Notes: a model not told the origin generated them from the letters alone. 27,642 nt of DNA from Candidatus Cloacimonadota bacterium (GCA_023230795.1 JALNWR010000002.1:1-27642), one strand, 5' to 3'; positions 15,418 to 26,000 are shown, numbered from the stretch's first letter. Program-made: numbers and translations.

Positions 15418-16742
15418 TCCTAAAGCGGTATATCCTCAAAGAGCATATCTCCCCCTTCCTGATCTCACTTTTGGTGGTGACCTTTGTGCTCTTGATAGAT
15501 CGCATCATCGATCTGCTGAATCTCATCATAGAAAAGCAGCTGCCGGCTGGCATAGTGCTGGAGGTCTTTGCTTTGTCCCTGCCTTATATGCTGGCTTTAT
15601 CCATCCCCATGGCAGTGCTGGTGGCCACCATTCTTGCCTTTGGACGCATGAGTGTGGACCGCGAAATCATAGCCATCAAATCCAGCGGAGTAAATATCTA
15701 CAGCATGCTCTCCTATTTGATAATAGCTGCGGTGCTGCTCACCGGGCTAATGGTCTATTTCAATCACTGGTTCCTGCCGAATACAAATCATAAACTCAAG
15801 AACATAATGCTGAAAATAGCATACTATAAACCAATGACCATCATCGAAGCCGGCGAATATAACAACCTGCTGGACTATACCGTCTGGTGCAAAGAGAATA
15901 CCGAAACCGAGCTTTTGGACGTGCTCATCTATGATCGTAGTGAAAGCAGATTTCCCAGAACCATCTTTGCCAAAAGCGGACAGGTTGTTCAGATGAACAA
16001 CGGCAATTCCATGCGCATCACCCTCAGGCAGGGAGAGATGCAGCAGCGCAATGAACGTGAACCAGGCAAATACCAGAGTACCAGTTTTGATCAATACATC
16101 ATCAATATCCGGGATTTGGGACAGCGTACGGATATCTTTGAAACCGGCTATCGCAGCGACAGGGAGATGACCTACGGGCAACTTACCGGCACCCTGGCTA
16201 CACGCAAGGCAGAGCTTAAGCTGAAGCAGGAGGAAGCTCAGAAGCTGCAGGAAAGGATCAGCTTGGCTGATTTTGGGGGCAACCCTTATGAAAAGCAGAT
16301 GGAACAAAAGCGCTTGTACTCCATGCAGCAAATGGCACAAAACCGGATCTTGGAGCTGCAAGATAGCATCCAGGCTTTGCAAGTGGAGTATCACAAGAAA
16401 TTCGCCTTATCCTTTGCCATCATTATCTTTATCATGATAGGTGTACCCTTGGGATTGATGACCAGAACCAGCGGAATAGGCATGGCTTTCAGCGTATCCA
16501 GCGTGATCTTTCTGGTCTATTATGTAGCCCTGAATATGGGAGAGCATCTCGCAGACAGCGGAGGGATCAATCCCTTTGTAGCTATGTGGCTATCCAATAT
16601 AGTCTTCTTTATTCTGGCCTGTTTTCTGATCTGGGGCTCCATCCATGAAAAGCGCATCCTGGATATGCAGGTACTCTCCTGGAGATTAAAGCACATGAAA
16701 CTGAGCAAAAAGATAGCTCCTCCCGATGAGGTGGTACACTGA
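15414..16742 (+). CDS. lptF: LptF/LptG-family permease (first copy, probably LptF)
   Basis: The 442-residue YjgP/YjgQ protein begins RYILKEHISPFLISLLVVTFVLLIDRI, the conserved first amphipathic and membrane segment. Three N-terminal and three C-terminal membrane segments flank a periplasmic jellyroll domain (about 110-240). Between the jellyroll and the second membrane bundle lies a charged, coiled-coil-like stretch (about 255-325, rich in K, E, Q and L) that is absent from the shorter partner. With LptG it forms the LptB2FG transporter that extracts lipopolysaccharide from the inner membrane. lptB is not in the window. The start is GTG inside the ligA stop (GTGA). Which paralogue is F and which is G rests on gene order and is less certain than the family. 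Confidence 0.88.
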   Translation: MILKRYILKEHISPFLISLLVVTFVLLIDRIIDLLNLIIEKQLPAGIVLEVFALSLPYMLALSIPMAVLVATILAFGRMSVDREIIAIKSSGVNIYSMLSYLIIAAVLLTGLMVYFNHWFLPNTNHKLKNIMLKIAYYKPMTIIEAGEYNNLLDYTVWCKENTETELLDVLIYDRSESRFPRTIFAKSGQVVQMNNGNSMRITLRQGEMQQRNEREPGKYQSTSFDQYIINIRDLGQRTDIFETGYRSDREMTYGQLTGTLATRKAELKLKQEEAQKLQERISLADFGGNPYEKQMEQKRLYSMQQMAQNRILELQDSIQALQVEYHKKFALSFAIIIFIMIGVPLGLMTRTSGIGMAFSVSSVIFLVYYVALNMGEHLADSGGINPFVAMWLSNIVFFILACFLIWGSIHEKRILDMQVLSWRLKHMKLSKKIAPPDEVVH

Positions 16743-17830
16743 TGCGCCGTCTGGACAGATATATACTCAAAGAATTCCTGCGCACCTATGTGATCATCTT
16801 TCTTAGCTTTGCCGCAGTCTTCATCGTGATCGATATAGTGGATAATCTGCCCAGGCTGCTAAGAGCGGGAGCCACATTTGATCTGGCCATGCTGTATTTT
16901 CTCTTACGTCTGCCTTATTTGATAGTGCTTACTTCGCCAGTCACGGTGCTACTCACGGGGCTTTTCATGATGAATAATCTGGCCAAACACAACGAATCTG
17001 TAGCTATCCGGGCTGCAGGGGTCAGCATCAAACGCGCCATGCTTCCTCTTTTTGTTCTGGGACTGCTCATCTCCATGGCAGTGGCTGTGATGGGAGAATA
17101 CATCCTGCCCTATGCTGAATCCGAGCGCAGCGTACTCTACAACGTCAAAATAAAGGGCGAACAGCCCGATGATCAGATGCTCAAGGCTCGCATCCACTAC
17201 CGGGGACAGAATAACGACTTTTACTATTTCGGCTTCTTTGATGGCTACAAAAACACCCTCCGCATCATCGATCTCACCAAGATCGACTTCGATACCGGCC
17301 AGATCACCGAAAGGCTCACTGCCAGCAGCGCAAGCTGGAATGGCACCGCATGGGAATTGCAAGAATGCGATATCCGCAGGTTTGAGGGCGGAAGACAGGT
17401 CTATGCCAGATACTATCCTAAAACGAGCATTCCCGTCCTCGATGTGGTACCCCAAGATTTTATCCGCATCACCAAGAAGACTCTGGCTCTAAATTTTATG
17501 GAGCTGTGGGATTATATCGGCCGTTTGGAGCGCTTGGGCGAAGATGCCAACAAAGAAATCGTGGACCTGCACATGAAGGTATCCTTTCCGCTCACAAACC
17601 TGATCGTGATCTTCTTTTTTATACCCATCGCCACTTCAAATGTTCGCAGCAAAGGCCGCGGCTGGGTCTTTATGCTGGGACTGGTGGTCTGTTTTGCCTA
17701 TCTGATCGTGGTGCAAATCAGTCAAAGTCTGGGTTACAACGGCATCATTCCGCCCGTCTGGGCTGCCTGGGCACCCAATCTGGCCTTTACCATCATCGGT
17801 CTGGGTTTTCTAAAAAAGGCTGAAGTATAA
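16742..17830 (+). CDS. lptG: LptF/LptG-family permease (second copy, probably LptG)
   Basis: The 362 residues match the usual LptG size. The N-terminus RRLDRYILKEFLRTYVIIFLSF resembles that of the preceding gene, followed by the family motif LPYLIVLTSPVTVLLTGLF. Six membrane segments flank a periplasmic beta-jellyroll (about 115-250), ending in a last segment FTIIGLGFLKKAEV. It is the partner of the preceding protein in lipopolysaccharide export. The start ATG shares one base with the preceding stop (TGATG), so the two are made together. The presence of the pair implies an outer membrane carrying LPS or a similar glycolipid. Confidence 0.88.
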   Translation: MRRLDRYILKEFLRTYVIIFLSFAAVFIVIDIVDNLPRLLRAGATFDLAMLYFLLRLPYLIVLTSPVTVLLTGLFMMNNLAKHNESVAIRAAGVSIKRAMLPLFVLGLLISMAVAVMGEYILPYAESERSVLYNVKIKGEQPDDQMLKARIHYRGQNNDFYYFGFFDGYKNTLRIIDLTKIDFDTGQITERLTASSASWNGTAWELQECDIRRFEGGRQVYARYYPKTSIPVLDVVPQDFIRITKKTLALNFMELWDYIGRLERLGEDANKEIVDLHMKVSFPLTNLIVIFFFIPIATSNVRSKGRGWVFMLGLVVCFAYLIVVQISQSLGYNGIIPPVWAAWAPNLAFTIIGLGFLKKAEV

Positions 17831-17833
17831 AAC

Positions 17834-18847
17834 ATGTTATCGTATAATAAACTGCGCCTTGCCGCTGCCTTTTTGAAAGGTAAACGCTTGCAGCATCTGC
17901 TGGGCTCAGCTTTGGATTACCGCCGGTCTCTGCTAAGTAAAAAAGTGGTCATGAAGCACTACCCTCCGGCTGTGATGATAGAACCCACCAATATCTGCAA
18001 CCTCAAATGCCCCCTCTGCCCCAGCGGTAACGGCACCCTGAAACGGGAGCGGGGCATGATGGACTTGAATGGCTTTTTGAAGATCGTGGATCAAATCCAC
18101 CATCATACCGCCATGCTGATCCTCTGGAATCAGGGAGAGCCCTATCTGAATCCGGACTTTAACAAGATGGTGGCCTACGCTGCGCAGAAGAAGCTTTATA
18201 CCATGACGTCCACCAATGCCAGCCTTGCTTTGGATCATGATGCCATTGTCCGCAGCGGCCTGGACAGGATCATCATTTCGATGGACGGAATCTCGGAAGA
18301 GACCTATAATAGCTATCGCATCAACGGCGATTTTACTCTGGTTCTGGATAATATGCAAAAGCTGATTGACGCCAAAAAGCGCCTGAATAGCAAGACTCCG
18401 TTCATAGTCTGGCAATACATCGTGATGCGTCAAAACGAACATGAGATTCCGGCAGTGCGCAGAAAAGCCCGAGAACTGGGAGTAGATAGCCTGGAATTTA
18501 AGACAGTGCAGATCTACAAGCCGGAAGACCTGATATTTCTGCCCACAGATCACAAACTCAGCCGTTATAGCGCTGAGGGGCAGGATTTTGAGCTGGCAAC
18601 CCAGCTTTTGAACCGCTGCCGCAGACTGTGGACGCAGCCCGTGATAAATTGGGATGGCGAACTGAGTATATGTTGCTACGACAAAGATGTAATATTCAAG
18701 ATTGGCAATGTCTATGATCTGGATTTCTACGATTTGTGGACCTCAGACAAAATGAATAAGATCAGAGCCAGGATTCTGCAAGACCGGCAGAGCATAGAAA
18801 TCTGTCGAAATTGCGGAGAAGGCATCATACAAAAACTGAAATTGTAA
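17834..18847 (+). CDS. Radical SAM/SPASM-domain protein
   Basis: The 337-residue protein has the radical SAM cluster motif in PTNICNLKCPLCPSG (Cys55, Cys59, Cys62, spacing CxxxCxxC), which binds a [4Fe-4S] cluster and S-adenosylmethionine. A GEPYLNPDF segment and a partial TIM barrel follow. The C-terminus is a SPASM/twitch type region with a cysteine at LNRCRRLW, a Cys pair in GELSICCYDKD and CRNCGEG near the end, enough for one or more auxiliary clusters. SPASM enzymes modify peptides, proteins or carbohydrates. The target here is unknown, and no small precursor peptide is obvious apart from the next gene, which does not look like one. It follows lptG by 3 bases and is probably in the same operon. 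Confidence 0.9.
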   Translation: MLSYNKLRLAAAFLKGKRLQHLLGSALDYRRSLLSKKVVMKHYPPAVMIEPTNICNLKCPLCPSGNGTLKRERGMMDLNGFLKIVDQIHHHTAMLILWNQGEPYLNPDFNKMVAYAAQKKLYTMTSTNASLALDHDAIVRSGLDRIIISMDGISEETYNSYRINGDFTLVLDNMQKLIDAKKRLNSKTPFIVWQYIVMRQNEHEIPAVRRKARELGVDSLEFKTVQIYKPEDLIFLPTDHKLSRYSAEGQDFELATQLLNRCRRLWTQPVINWDGELSICCYDKDVIFKIGNVYDLDFYDLWTSDKMNKIRARILQDRQSIEICRNCGEGIIQKLKL

Positions 18848-18866
18848 TGCTTCAAGGAGACAGAAA

Positions 18867-19262
18867 TTGATTAAGAAAACTTTGATCCTGGCAGCCATAG
18901 TCCTCGGGGCTTGCCTGATCTATCTTTATATGCTGCCTGCTATTACGGCCGAGCCGCAATATGTGCATGCTCCTGAAATCTGCTGCGCAATCAAGGATTT
19001 TGCCAATAGACACATGCAGGGCAAGAGCTTTGATATCCCCCGCAACGCAGAAAAATGGCTGGTTGAGCAAGTGCTGATTCACAAGCTCGAAGACTTGCCG
19101 GGACCGCATGGCAAAAAAGTGGCTAAGACCACGGTGCAAGGCTCATATTGGATTCCTCAGGGAGAGTATAGCCCGCCCAAACAGAAATCCTTCGAAGCAA
19201 AGCTGCACTTCAATATCGGTAAGAAATATCCTGAGGGCATCAACGTTCAATATAGACACTGA
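18867..19262 (+). CDS. Small membrane-anchored or secreted protein of unknown function
   Basis: The 131 residues start at TTG, chosen because AAGGAGA lies 6 bases upstream and no ATG gives the same protein. One N-terminal hydrophobic segment (about 5-27, LILAAIVLGACLIYLYMLPAI) acts as a signal or anchor. The rest would lie outside the cytoplasmic membrane and contains a CC pair (EICCAIKDF) and a basic C-terminus. I do not recognise a family. It is the last gene of the plus-strand operon, 19 bases after the radical SAM gene. Confidence 0.65.
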   Translation: MIKKTLILAAIVLGACLIYLYMLPAITAEPQYVHAPEICCAIKDFANRHMQGKSFDIPRNAEKWLVEQVLIHKLEDLPGPHGKKVAKTTVQGSYWIPQGEYSPPKQKSFEAKLHFNIGKKYPEGINVQYRH

Positions 19263-19346
19263 GCTATGCAAAAAGGCCTTGAAGCGCAAATTATACCCGG
19301 CAAAAGCAAAGCTCCCGCCCGAATTTTTAACCCGTTTCTAACTTGT

Positions 19347-19392
19347 GTTTAACTCGAGCTGACTCGAATTTTCGAGTGGACTCGAGTTAAAC
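19347..19392. repeat. 46-base compound palindrome between convergent operons
   Basis: GTTTAACTCGAG (19347-19358) and CTCGAGTTAAAC (19381-19392) are perfect inverted repeats. Inside them ACTCGAA (19362-19368) and TTCGAGT (19371-19377) form a second perfect stem around TT, with a 3x3 internal mismatch. A further outer pair, AACTTG (19340-19345) and CAAGTT (19405-19410), encloses it. It lies 85 bases past the plus-strand operon and 124 bases past the minus-strand operon. It could be a bidirectional terminator, though it lacks a T run, or a protein-binding site. Confidence 0.85.
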
Positions 19393-19515
19393 TCAAATTA
19401 AAAGCAAGTTCAGCATACAAGTGTGCAGCGCCCAGATCTGCGGAAGACCTTATGAACTGGTATATCAAAGCTGCTGTTGGTTTTACCGGCAATCCGGCGA
19501 ATCTTTTTCGCTACA

Positions 19516-20796
19516 TTAATCATGATAATAAATGGCTTTGATGGGGTCTATTTTGGCAGCCTTGATGGCCGGATACAAGCCTGAAAGAAAGCCAATCAGC
19601 ACAGAAAAAAATAGTCCCAGCATGACTCCGGGCAGGGGCAGATAAAGTGGGAAATTCATGGCCTTACCCATCAGGGAGATCAAGATCCAGGCTATACCAA
19701 TGCCGATCAAAGCTCCCAAGATCGCCAGGGCCAAAGCTTCAGCGATGAAGTAAAAGAAAATATCCTGATCTGTAGCGCCGATGCTTTTGCGAATGCCGAT
19801 CTCGGTCATGCGTTCCTGAATGGAAATCAGCAGGGTGGAAAACAGGCCTATCCCTCCCACGATCAGGGCGATCGAGGCTATGGTAAAGAGCGTGATATTC
19901 CACTTTTTCATGTTCTTATCTATTTCAGCTGAGATAGTTAGCATCATTGCACCGATATCCATAAAGCTGAAATTGGGATACATATTGTGCCTGGAGAGCA
20001 GGAGCTGGCGAGCCTCAGTGCGCAAGCGCTGATAGGACTCTGCGTCTTCAGACTGAAGGAAGATCTGGTCCACAGCTTTATTGGTTCCAAAGCGATACGC
20101 TCCATACTTAAGAGGGACATACACAGCTTGAAGATCACGATCCCTTTCCCAGGCATTAAAATTCATGCCACTCTCCTTATTCAACTCATCCCCGCCCAAA
20201 ATTCCGACAATCCGGTAGCGATGATCTCCCAGAATGAGACTTTCACCCAAAACCTGCTGATCCTTCATGTATGTATTAGCGTATTGATGGCCTAATACTG
20301 CTACCGGCAGGCCTTCCTCGATCTCCAGCGGACTAAAATACCGTCCTTTCGAAATCTTGTAATTCTTATTGATAAAAAAGCCATTCCCTGTAGCTCTTAC
20401 GGTGATGTATTTATCCTGGTTTCCAACCCTTAGCAGGCTGCTTCGCTCTATCATGCTGTAGATGCTTTTGTAGTCCAGGCTATCTTTAATGGCCAGATAA
20501 TCGTTAAAGTCAAGGGGTTTCACATTCTGCGCAGCCCTCCGCTGAGTTTTCACGACGGAGCGGACGTTACCCATGCCCATATAATTTGTTTGATTTCCGG
20601 GGACTATGATTACCGATTGATTCCAGCCCATGCCCTCCATATTGTCTGTGATCAGGCGTTTGAGGGCATAGATACTGGAAAACATAGTAACCACTGCTAT
20701 CACCCCGATGGTGATGCCGGTGGTGGTGAGGGCACTGCGCATTTTGTGCGAAGCTATGCTGGTAAATGCGCTTTTGATCCCATCACCAATGTGCAT
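19516..20796 (-). CDS. MacB-like ABC transporter permease
   Basis: The 426-residue protein has the MacB/FtsX layout: an N-terminal membrane segment (SALTTTGITIGVIAVVTMFSS), a periplasmic MacB_PCD-type domain (about 50-275), then three membrane segments. The motif ERMTEIGIRKSIGATDQDI and the ending PAIKAAKIDPIKAIYY are typical of the family. These permeases work with a separate or fused ATPase in lipoprotein release, efflux or mechanotransmission. No ATPase is fused, and none adjoins it in this window. The one at 1-302 is of a different type and far away. Its start lies 3 bases after the topA stop, and the ribosome binding site GGAG overlaps the topA end, so it is co-transcribed and perhaps coupled. 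Confidence 0.9.
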   Translation of the reverse strand: MHIGDGIKSAFTSIASHKMRSALTTTGITIGVIAVVTMFSSIYALKRLITDNMEGMGWNQSVIIVPGNQTNYMGMGNVRSVVKTQRRAAQNVKPLDFNDYLAIKDSLDYKSIYSMIERSSLLRVGNQDKYITVRATGNGFFINKNYKISKGRYFSPLEIEEGLPVAVLGHQYANTYMKDQQVLGESLILGDHRYRIVGILGGDELNKESGMNFNAWERDRDLQAVYVPLKYGAYRFGTNKAVDQIFLQSEDAESYQRLRTEARQLLLSRHNMYPNFSFMDIGAMMLTISAEIDKNMKKWNITLFTIASIALIVGGIGLFSTLLISIQERMTEIGIRKSIGATDQDIFFYFIAEALALAILGALIGIGIAWILISLMGKAMNFPLYLPLPGVMLGLFFSVLIGFLSGLYPAIKAAKIDPIKAIYYHD

Positions 20797-20799
20797 TTT

Positions 20800-23019
20800 C
20801 TACTCCATGACGTGCTTGCATTTCGGGCATTGCATAAAGGTGCCTTTGTCTTTATTATAGCGTTCTTCCATATATGGATTGGCGCAATTGGGACAGGCTT
20901 GTGGAACTGGTTTGTAATTTGAAATCCACTTGCATTCAGGATAGCGGTTGCAAGAGTAAAAAGGACTTCCCTTTTTGCTACGGCGGGCGGTCACTTCCCC
21001 AGTGCCGCATTCCGGGCAGGCTATACCCAAGGTCTTGGGACGGGAGTATTTGCACTTTGGATAGTTTGAACAGGCAATGAAGGCTCCGTATTTCCCATTG
21101 CGTTCCACCAAAGGATTGCCACATTTGGGACATTTCTCGTCCAGAACCTTTGGAACCACGATCTCAATCTTACCCTCGGCATCCCGCTTGAAGCTTTTGC
21201 TGTTCTTGCATTCGGGATAGCGGTTGCAGGAAAGAAACTCACCGGAGCGTCCACGTTTGACCACCATTTCACCTTTGCCACAGAGCTCACACTTGATCCC
21301 TGTTTCCTGGATCATGGCCTCTTTTTCCTTTTTTACATCCACTTTATCTATCAGCTCTTTCATGTCATCGTAATATTCCTTTACCAGTTTGTGCCATACT
21401 ACTTTACCATATTCAACTTCATCCAGTTTATCTTCCATTTGAGCGGTGAATTTAACGTTGAAAAGACTGTCAAATTTACCCACCAAAAAGCCGTTTACAT
21501 CCATACCCAAAGGAGTGGCAACAAAGCTCTTCTTTTCCATTACCGCATATTTGCGATTGCGAATAGTGCCGATTATAGCTGCATAAGTGGAAGGACGCCC
21601 TATCCCCTTTGCTTCCAGCTCTTTGATCAGAGATGCTTCGGTGAAGCGGGAGGGTGGGGTAGTGAAATGCTGTGTCTTGCGCAAGGCATCGTGCATGAGC
21701 TCATCACTCTTCACATAATCTTTGTGAATCTTCTCGCCCAGAGGGATGTTCACGTGATTGTAGCATTTGAGAAAGCCATCAAAGCTGATTTGATTGCCGC
21801 TGGCAGCAAATTCCGCTTCGCCGACCGTGATCCTGGCAGTGGTTCCCAGAACCTTTACAGCCTTCATCTGAGTGGCGATAAAGCGTTGCCAGATCAAGGT
21901 ATATAACTTTAGCTGCTCGCGGGAAAGATAAGGGCTCAGACTCTCCGGAGTGCGGAAGGGATCCGTAGGACGGATAGCTTCATGAGCATCCTGCGCGCTT
22001 TGCTTGTTTTTGTACATCCTTGTGGATGAGTTTATATAATCTGCACCGAAGCGTTCGCCGATCAGCTGCTTGGCAGTTTCATTGGCTTCAGAAGAAGTTC
22101 TGGTGCTATCGGTACGCATATAGGTGATCAGGCCTGTGCTTTCTCCTCCGATATCAATGCCTTCATACAGCTGCTGGGCTATTTTCATGGTGCGTTGGGC
22201 CTGAAAAGACATGATCTTGGAAGCTTCCTGCTGCAAAGTGCTGGTAATAAAGGGAGCTGGCGGATCTACATTGCGGGTCCTGCGTTTGATTTCAGAAAGG
22301 ACGGCCGTTTGCTTTTGCAGCTCTGTAGTGAGCTTGGTGGCTTCTTCGTCATTTTTGATCTCAAGCTTTTTGCCATTGTACTTTTCGAGGCTGGCTTTGA
22401 ATTTTGGTAGATCGTCACGCCAGAAATCTGCTTCTATCCTCCAAAATTCTTTGGGAACGAAAGCTTTGATCTCGGCTTCACGTTCACAGATCAATCTCAA
22501 AGCCACAGATTGCACTCTGCCTGCGGAAAGGTCTTTGGCTATCACCTTCCACAAAAGCGGAGATATGCTGTAACCCACCACCCGGTCTAAAATCCTGCGG
22601 GCTTGTTGGGCATCCACCTTGGACATATCTATCTGGCCGGGCTCTGAGATGGCGGAATTGATGGCTTTTGAGGTAATTTCATTAAAGACAATCCGGTAAA
22701 GAGGCTTATCCCCCAGCTCTTTTTCCAAAAGTTTGCTCAGATGCCAGGCGATGGCTTCTCCTTCCCGGTCATGGTCACTGGCCAGATAGATGGCATCCGA
22801 ATTCTTTGCAGCTTCTCTGAGCTCGCTGATGATCTTGCTTTTCTTTTTATCGGTTACATAGCTTGGGGCAAAGTTGTTTTCCACATCTACTCCCAGATCG
22901 TGGGCGGGCAGATCACGGATGTGCCCCATTGAAGCTTTCACATTAAACTTATTTTTCAAGAACTTACTGATAGTACTTGCTTTCGCTGGTGATTCTACGA
23001 TGATCAGGCCTTTTGCCAT
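20800..23019 (-). CDS. topA: DNA topoisomerase I
   Basis: The 739 residues form a type IA topoisomerase. The Toprim domain has IVESPAKA (7-14) and the acidic SDHDREGEAIAW (81-92). The nucleophile is Tyr300 in ITYMRTDSTR. After the core come four zinc-ribbon modules, each with paired CxxC motifs (CELCGKG, CPKCGNP, CPECGTG, CPNCANP), the last ending KCKHVME. It relaxes negative supercoils behind RNA polymerase. It lies 3 bases after secA and 3 bases before the ABC permease, so the three genes form one unit. Confidence 0.98.
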   Translation of the reverse strand: MAKGLIIVESPAKASTISKFLKNKFNVKASMGHIRDLPAHDLGVDVENNFAPSYVTDKKKSKIISELREAAKNSDAIYLASDHDREGEAIAWHLSKLLEKELGDKPLYRIVFNEITSKAINSAISEPGQIDMSKVDAQQARRILDRVVGYSISPLLWKVIAKDLSAGRVQSVALRLICEREAEIKAFVPKEFWRIEADFWRDDLPKFKASLEKYNGKKLEIKNDEEATKLTTELQKQTAVLSEIKRRTRNVDPPAPFITSTLQQEASKIMSFQAQRTMKIAQQLYEGIDIGGESTGLITYMRTDSTRTSSEANETAKQLIGERFGADYINSSTRMYKNKQSAQDAHEAIRPTDPFRTPESLSPYLSREQLKLYTLIWQRFIATQMKAVKVLGTTARITVGEAEFAASGNQISFDGFLKCYNHVNIPLGEKIHKDYVKSDELMHDALRKTQHFTTPPSRFTEASLIKELEAKGIGRPSTYAAIIGTIRNRKYAVMEKKSFVATPLGMDVNGFLVGKFDSLFNVKFTAQMEDKLDEVEYGKVVWHKLVKEYYDDMKELIDKVDVKKEKEAMIQETGIKCELCGKGEMVVKRGRSGEFLSCNRYPECKNSKSFKRDAEGKIEIVVPKVLDEKCPKCGNPLVERNGKYGAFIACSNYPKCKYSRPKTLGIACPECGTGEVTARRSKKGSPFYSCNRYPECKWISNYKPVPQACPNCANPYMEERYNKDKGTFMQCPKCKHVME

Positions 23020-23022
23020 ATC

Positions 23023-26000
23023 TTAAATATCCTCATTTTCATTTTTGCCGCAGCATTTCTTATATTTTTTACCGCTACCACAAGGGCAGGGATCGTTTCT
23101 TCCGATCTTCTGTGCTACCTGTATGGGGCGGGCTTTTGGTTGACTTGTGTTAAATTGTGGAGGCGCAGAGGCTGAGCTCTGGTATTCGGGTGACTGTGCT
23201 GAAACAAAAGTATCCAGCTCTTCATGCGTCATGTTTGCGCCCTTTAGCATCTCCTGCATATCTTTCATCTGTTCTCTGCTCAGGATGTAGGTGGTATAGA
23301 CCTTTTTGGTTACATTCTCCTGAATCCTGGAAATCAGACCTTCAAAGAGGCCAAAACTCTCTTTTTTATACTCAATTAAAGGGTCTTTATTGGCATAGGA
23401 ACGCAGGTAAACTCCTTCTTTGAGCAAATCCATCTCATGCAAATGGTCGCGCCATTCATCATCCACCACTTCCAGAAGGGAGCGGCGTTCGATATCGCGC
23501 AGCATTTCTTCGCCGAGACGCTTTTCCCGATGAAGGTAGGCGGCTTTGGCGATATCCAGTAAGGTATTCACCAAAAGGTCTTTATTCAGATGATCGCTTT
23601 CCAGATCATCAGGTTCAATCTTGATATTCAAGGTTTTGAAGTATCGGCAAATTTGCTGCAGGTCCCACTCTTCCGGATACTTTGAAATAGAGCTAATGTC
23701 ATCTACCAGGCGCAATATGGTTTCTGTGACCATTTCCTGGATTTCAGCTCTGAGGTCATAACCTTTCAATACGCTGCGCCGGTAGCTATAGATCACCTCA
23801 CGCTGCTGATTCATCACCTCATCGTATTTGATCAGGTTTTTACGAATCTCAAAGTTGTGCTCTTCCACTCTGGTCTGAGCCTTTTCTACAGCTTTGGTCA
23901 TCATGGGATGGCGGATGGCTTCACCGGGTTTGAGCCCGATCTTTTGCATCAAAGGAGCCATGCGGTCTGAACCAAACAGGCGCATAAGATCGTCTTCCAG
24001 GCTGAGATAGAAGCGAGACGTGCCAGGATCTCCCTGACGTCCGGCCCGGCCTCTGAGCTGACGGTCGATACGTCTGCTTTCATGCCGTTCACTACCTATC
24101 ACATGCAGTCCATCCAGAGGCAAGCCATAAGGATGCTCCTCGGTGCGAGCTTTAGTGAGCCCCCGATAATGCTCTGTAGAATTCGTTACCACGCCTTGTC
24201 CCAGTTTAATGTCGGTGCCGCGTCCTGCCATGTTTGTAGCGATGGTTACCGCTCCGGGTGAGCCTGCACCTGTAATGATCTCCGCTTCCCTTTGATGCTG
24301 GCGGGCATTCAGCACGTTGTGCGCTACATTATGCCGGCGCAAGAGACGGGAGAGAATCTCGGATACTTCCACACTCACAGTTCCCACTAATACCGGCTTC
24401 TTTTGTTTGTTCCAATAGATTATCTCATCGATGATGGCCTGATACTTCTCGTTTTTACTGAGGTAGATCTCATCATCATGATCGATGCGGGTGACAGGTA
24501 CATTAGTAGGGATAGCGATCACGGGGAGCTTGTAAATCTCCATAAATTCGCTTTCTTCAGTAACAGCGGTACCGGTCATGCCGGCCAGCTTTTCAAACAT
24601 GCGGAAGTAATTCTGCAAAGTGATGGTGGCAAAGGTCTGGGTTCCTGCCTCTATCGCCACATTCTCTTTGGCTTCCAGAGCCTGATGCAGACCGTCAGAA
24701 AAGCGCCTGCCCGGCATCTGACGTCCGGTAAATTCATCCACTATGATCACGCGGTTGTCTATCACTACATATTCCTGATCGTTTTCAAAGAGGGTAAAGG
24801 CCTTGAGCAATTGATTGATATTGTGCAGCTTCTCACTCTTGTCCATAAAGCGGCCTGTGGCAAGCTCTTTCTCGCGCAGCTTGGCTTCTTCGCTGAGGCT
24901 TTCGTTATCATCCACTTCGGCTATAGCATCATCCAGGGTCTGCACTATAAAGAGATCAGGCTCTTTGCGAGAAAGCATGTCCCGGCCTTTATCGCAAAGG
25001 TCCACGCTGTTTTGCCGCTCTTCTGTTACATAGAAAAGCTCCTCATCCAGCTCGTGCATTATCTTGTCTCGAAGGTAAATGCCCTCGGTATCCTGAACCA
25101 AGCGCTTGAGCCGTGCTTCCTGCATCAGCTTGGTAAAAGCCTTGTTTTTGGGAGCTCCGCGTTTGACTAAGAGCAGGTTTTTGGCCAGTCTGCTTTCGGA
25201 GGCTCTGGGGTTGTCTTCTTTCAGGTCTTCCCTGATCTCAGACATAAAGCGGGTAATCAGGGCATTTTGCGCCTGCACTACCGAGGCTATAGCCGGCCTT
25301 AATTCGTGATAAAAGTTCTTATCCTGGGCAATAGGCCCGCTGATGATCAAAGGAGTTCTGGCTTCATCGATGAGGATGGAGTCCACTTCATCCACTATAG
25401 CAAAATAAAAGTCCCTCTGCACTAATTGCTTGGGGCTCACCGCCATATTATCTCTCAGATAGTCAAAGCCAAATTCGCTATTCATGCCATAGGTAACATC
25501 CGCTTCATAAGCATCTTTACGGCCGGTAAAATCCATACCGGTAGTGATGCAGCCCACCCTCATTCCATGGAAATTAAAGATAGGACTCATCCATTCGGCG
25601 TCACGGCTGGCCAGGTAATCGTTTACAGTAACCAGATGTGCGCCTCGCCCCAAAAGAGCATTGAGAAAGAGCGGCAGGGTAGCTGCCAGAGTCTTACCTT
25701 CTCCGGTGGCCATTTCAGCGATCTTGCCGTCGTGCAACACCATCCCGCCGATGAGCTGGACGTCAAAAGGCACCATGTTCCAAGGGGTGGGATGCCCTTT
25801 TACCATGAATTCCTGCCCCATCATCCTGCGGCAGGTATCTTTTACGATGGCAAATACTTCCGGCAGATAATCATCCAGAGTATCCTTGTTCAAGGCCTTG
25901 AGCTCTTTCTTCAGACTGTCGATTCTAAGGTCGATGCGCCCCCGCTCACTATCGTCCGAGCTGCTGCGAAATTCGTGCTGCAACTCTTCCAATTCGTCAC

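Noticed and set aside
15747..16394. Minus-strand open frame of 215 codons opposite lptF
   Set aside because: It is antisense to a complete LptF-family gene in a packed operon. Leucine- and histidine-rich translation is expected of a shadow frame.
19485..19510. CCGG-CAAT-CCGG followed by a T-rich run as a plus-strand terminator
   Set aside because: The stem is only 4 bp and the site lies over 220 bases past the last plus-strand gene, so it is too weak to call.
24403..25170. Plus-strand open frame of 255 codons opposite secA
   Set aside because: secA is unambiguous here and the antisense translation resembles no family.
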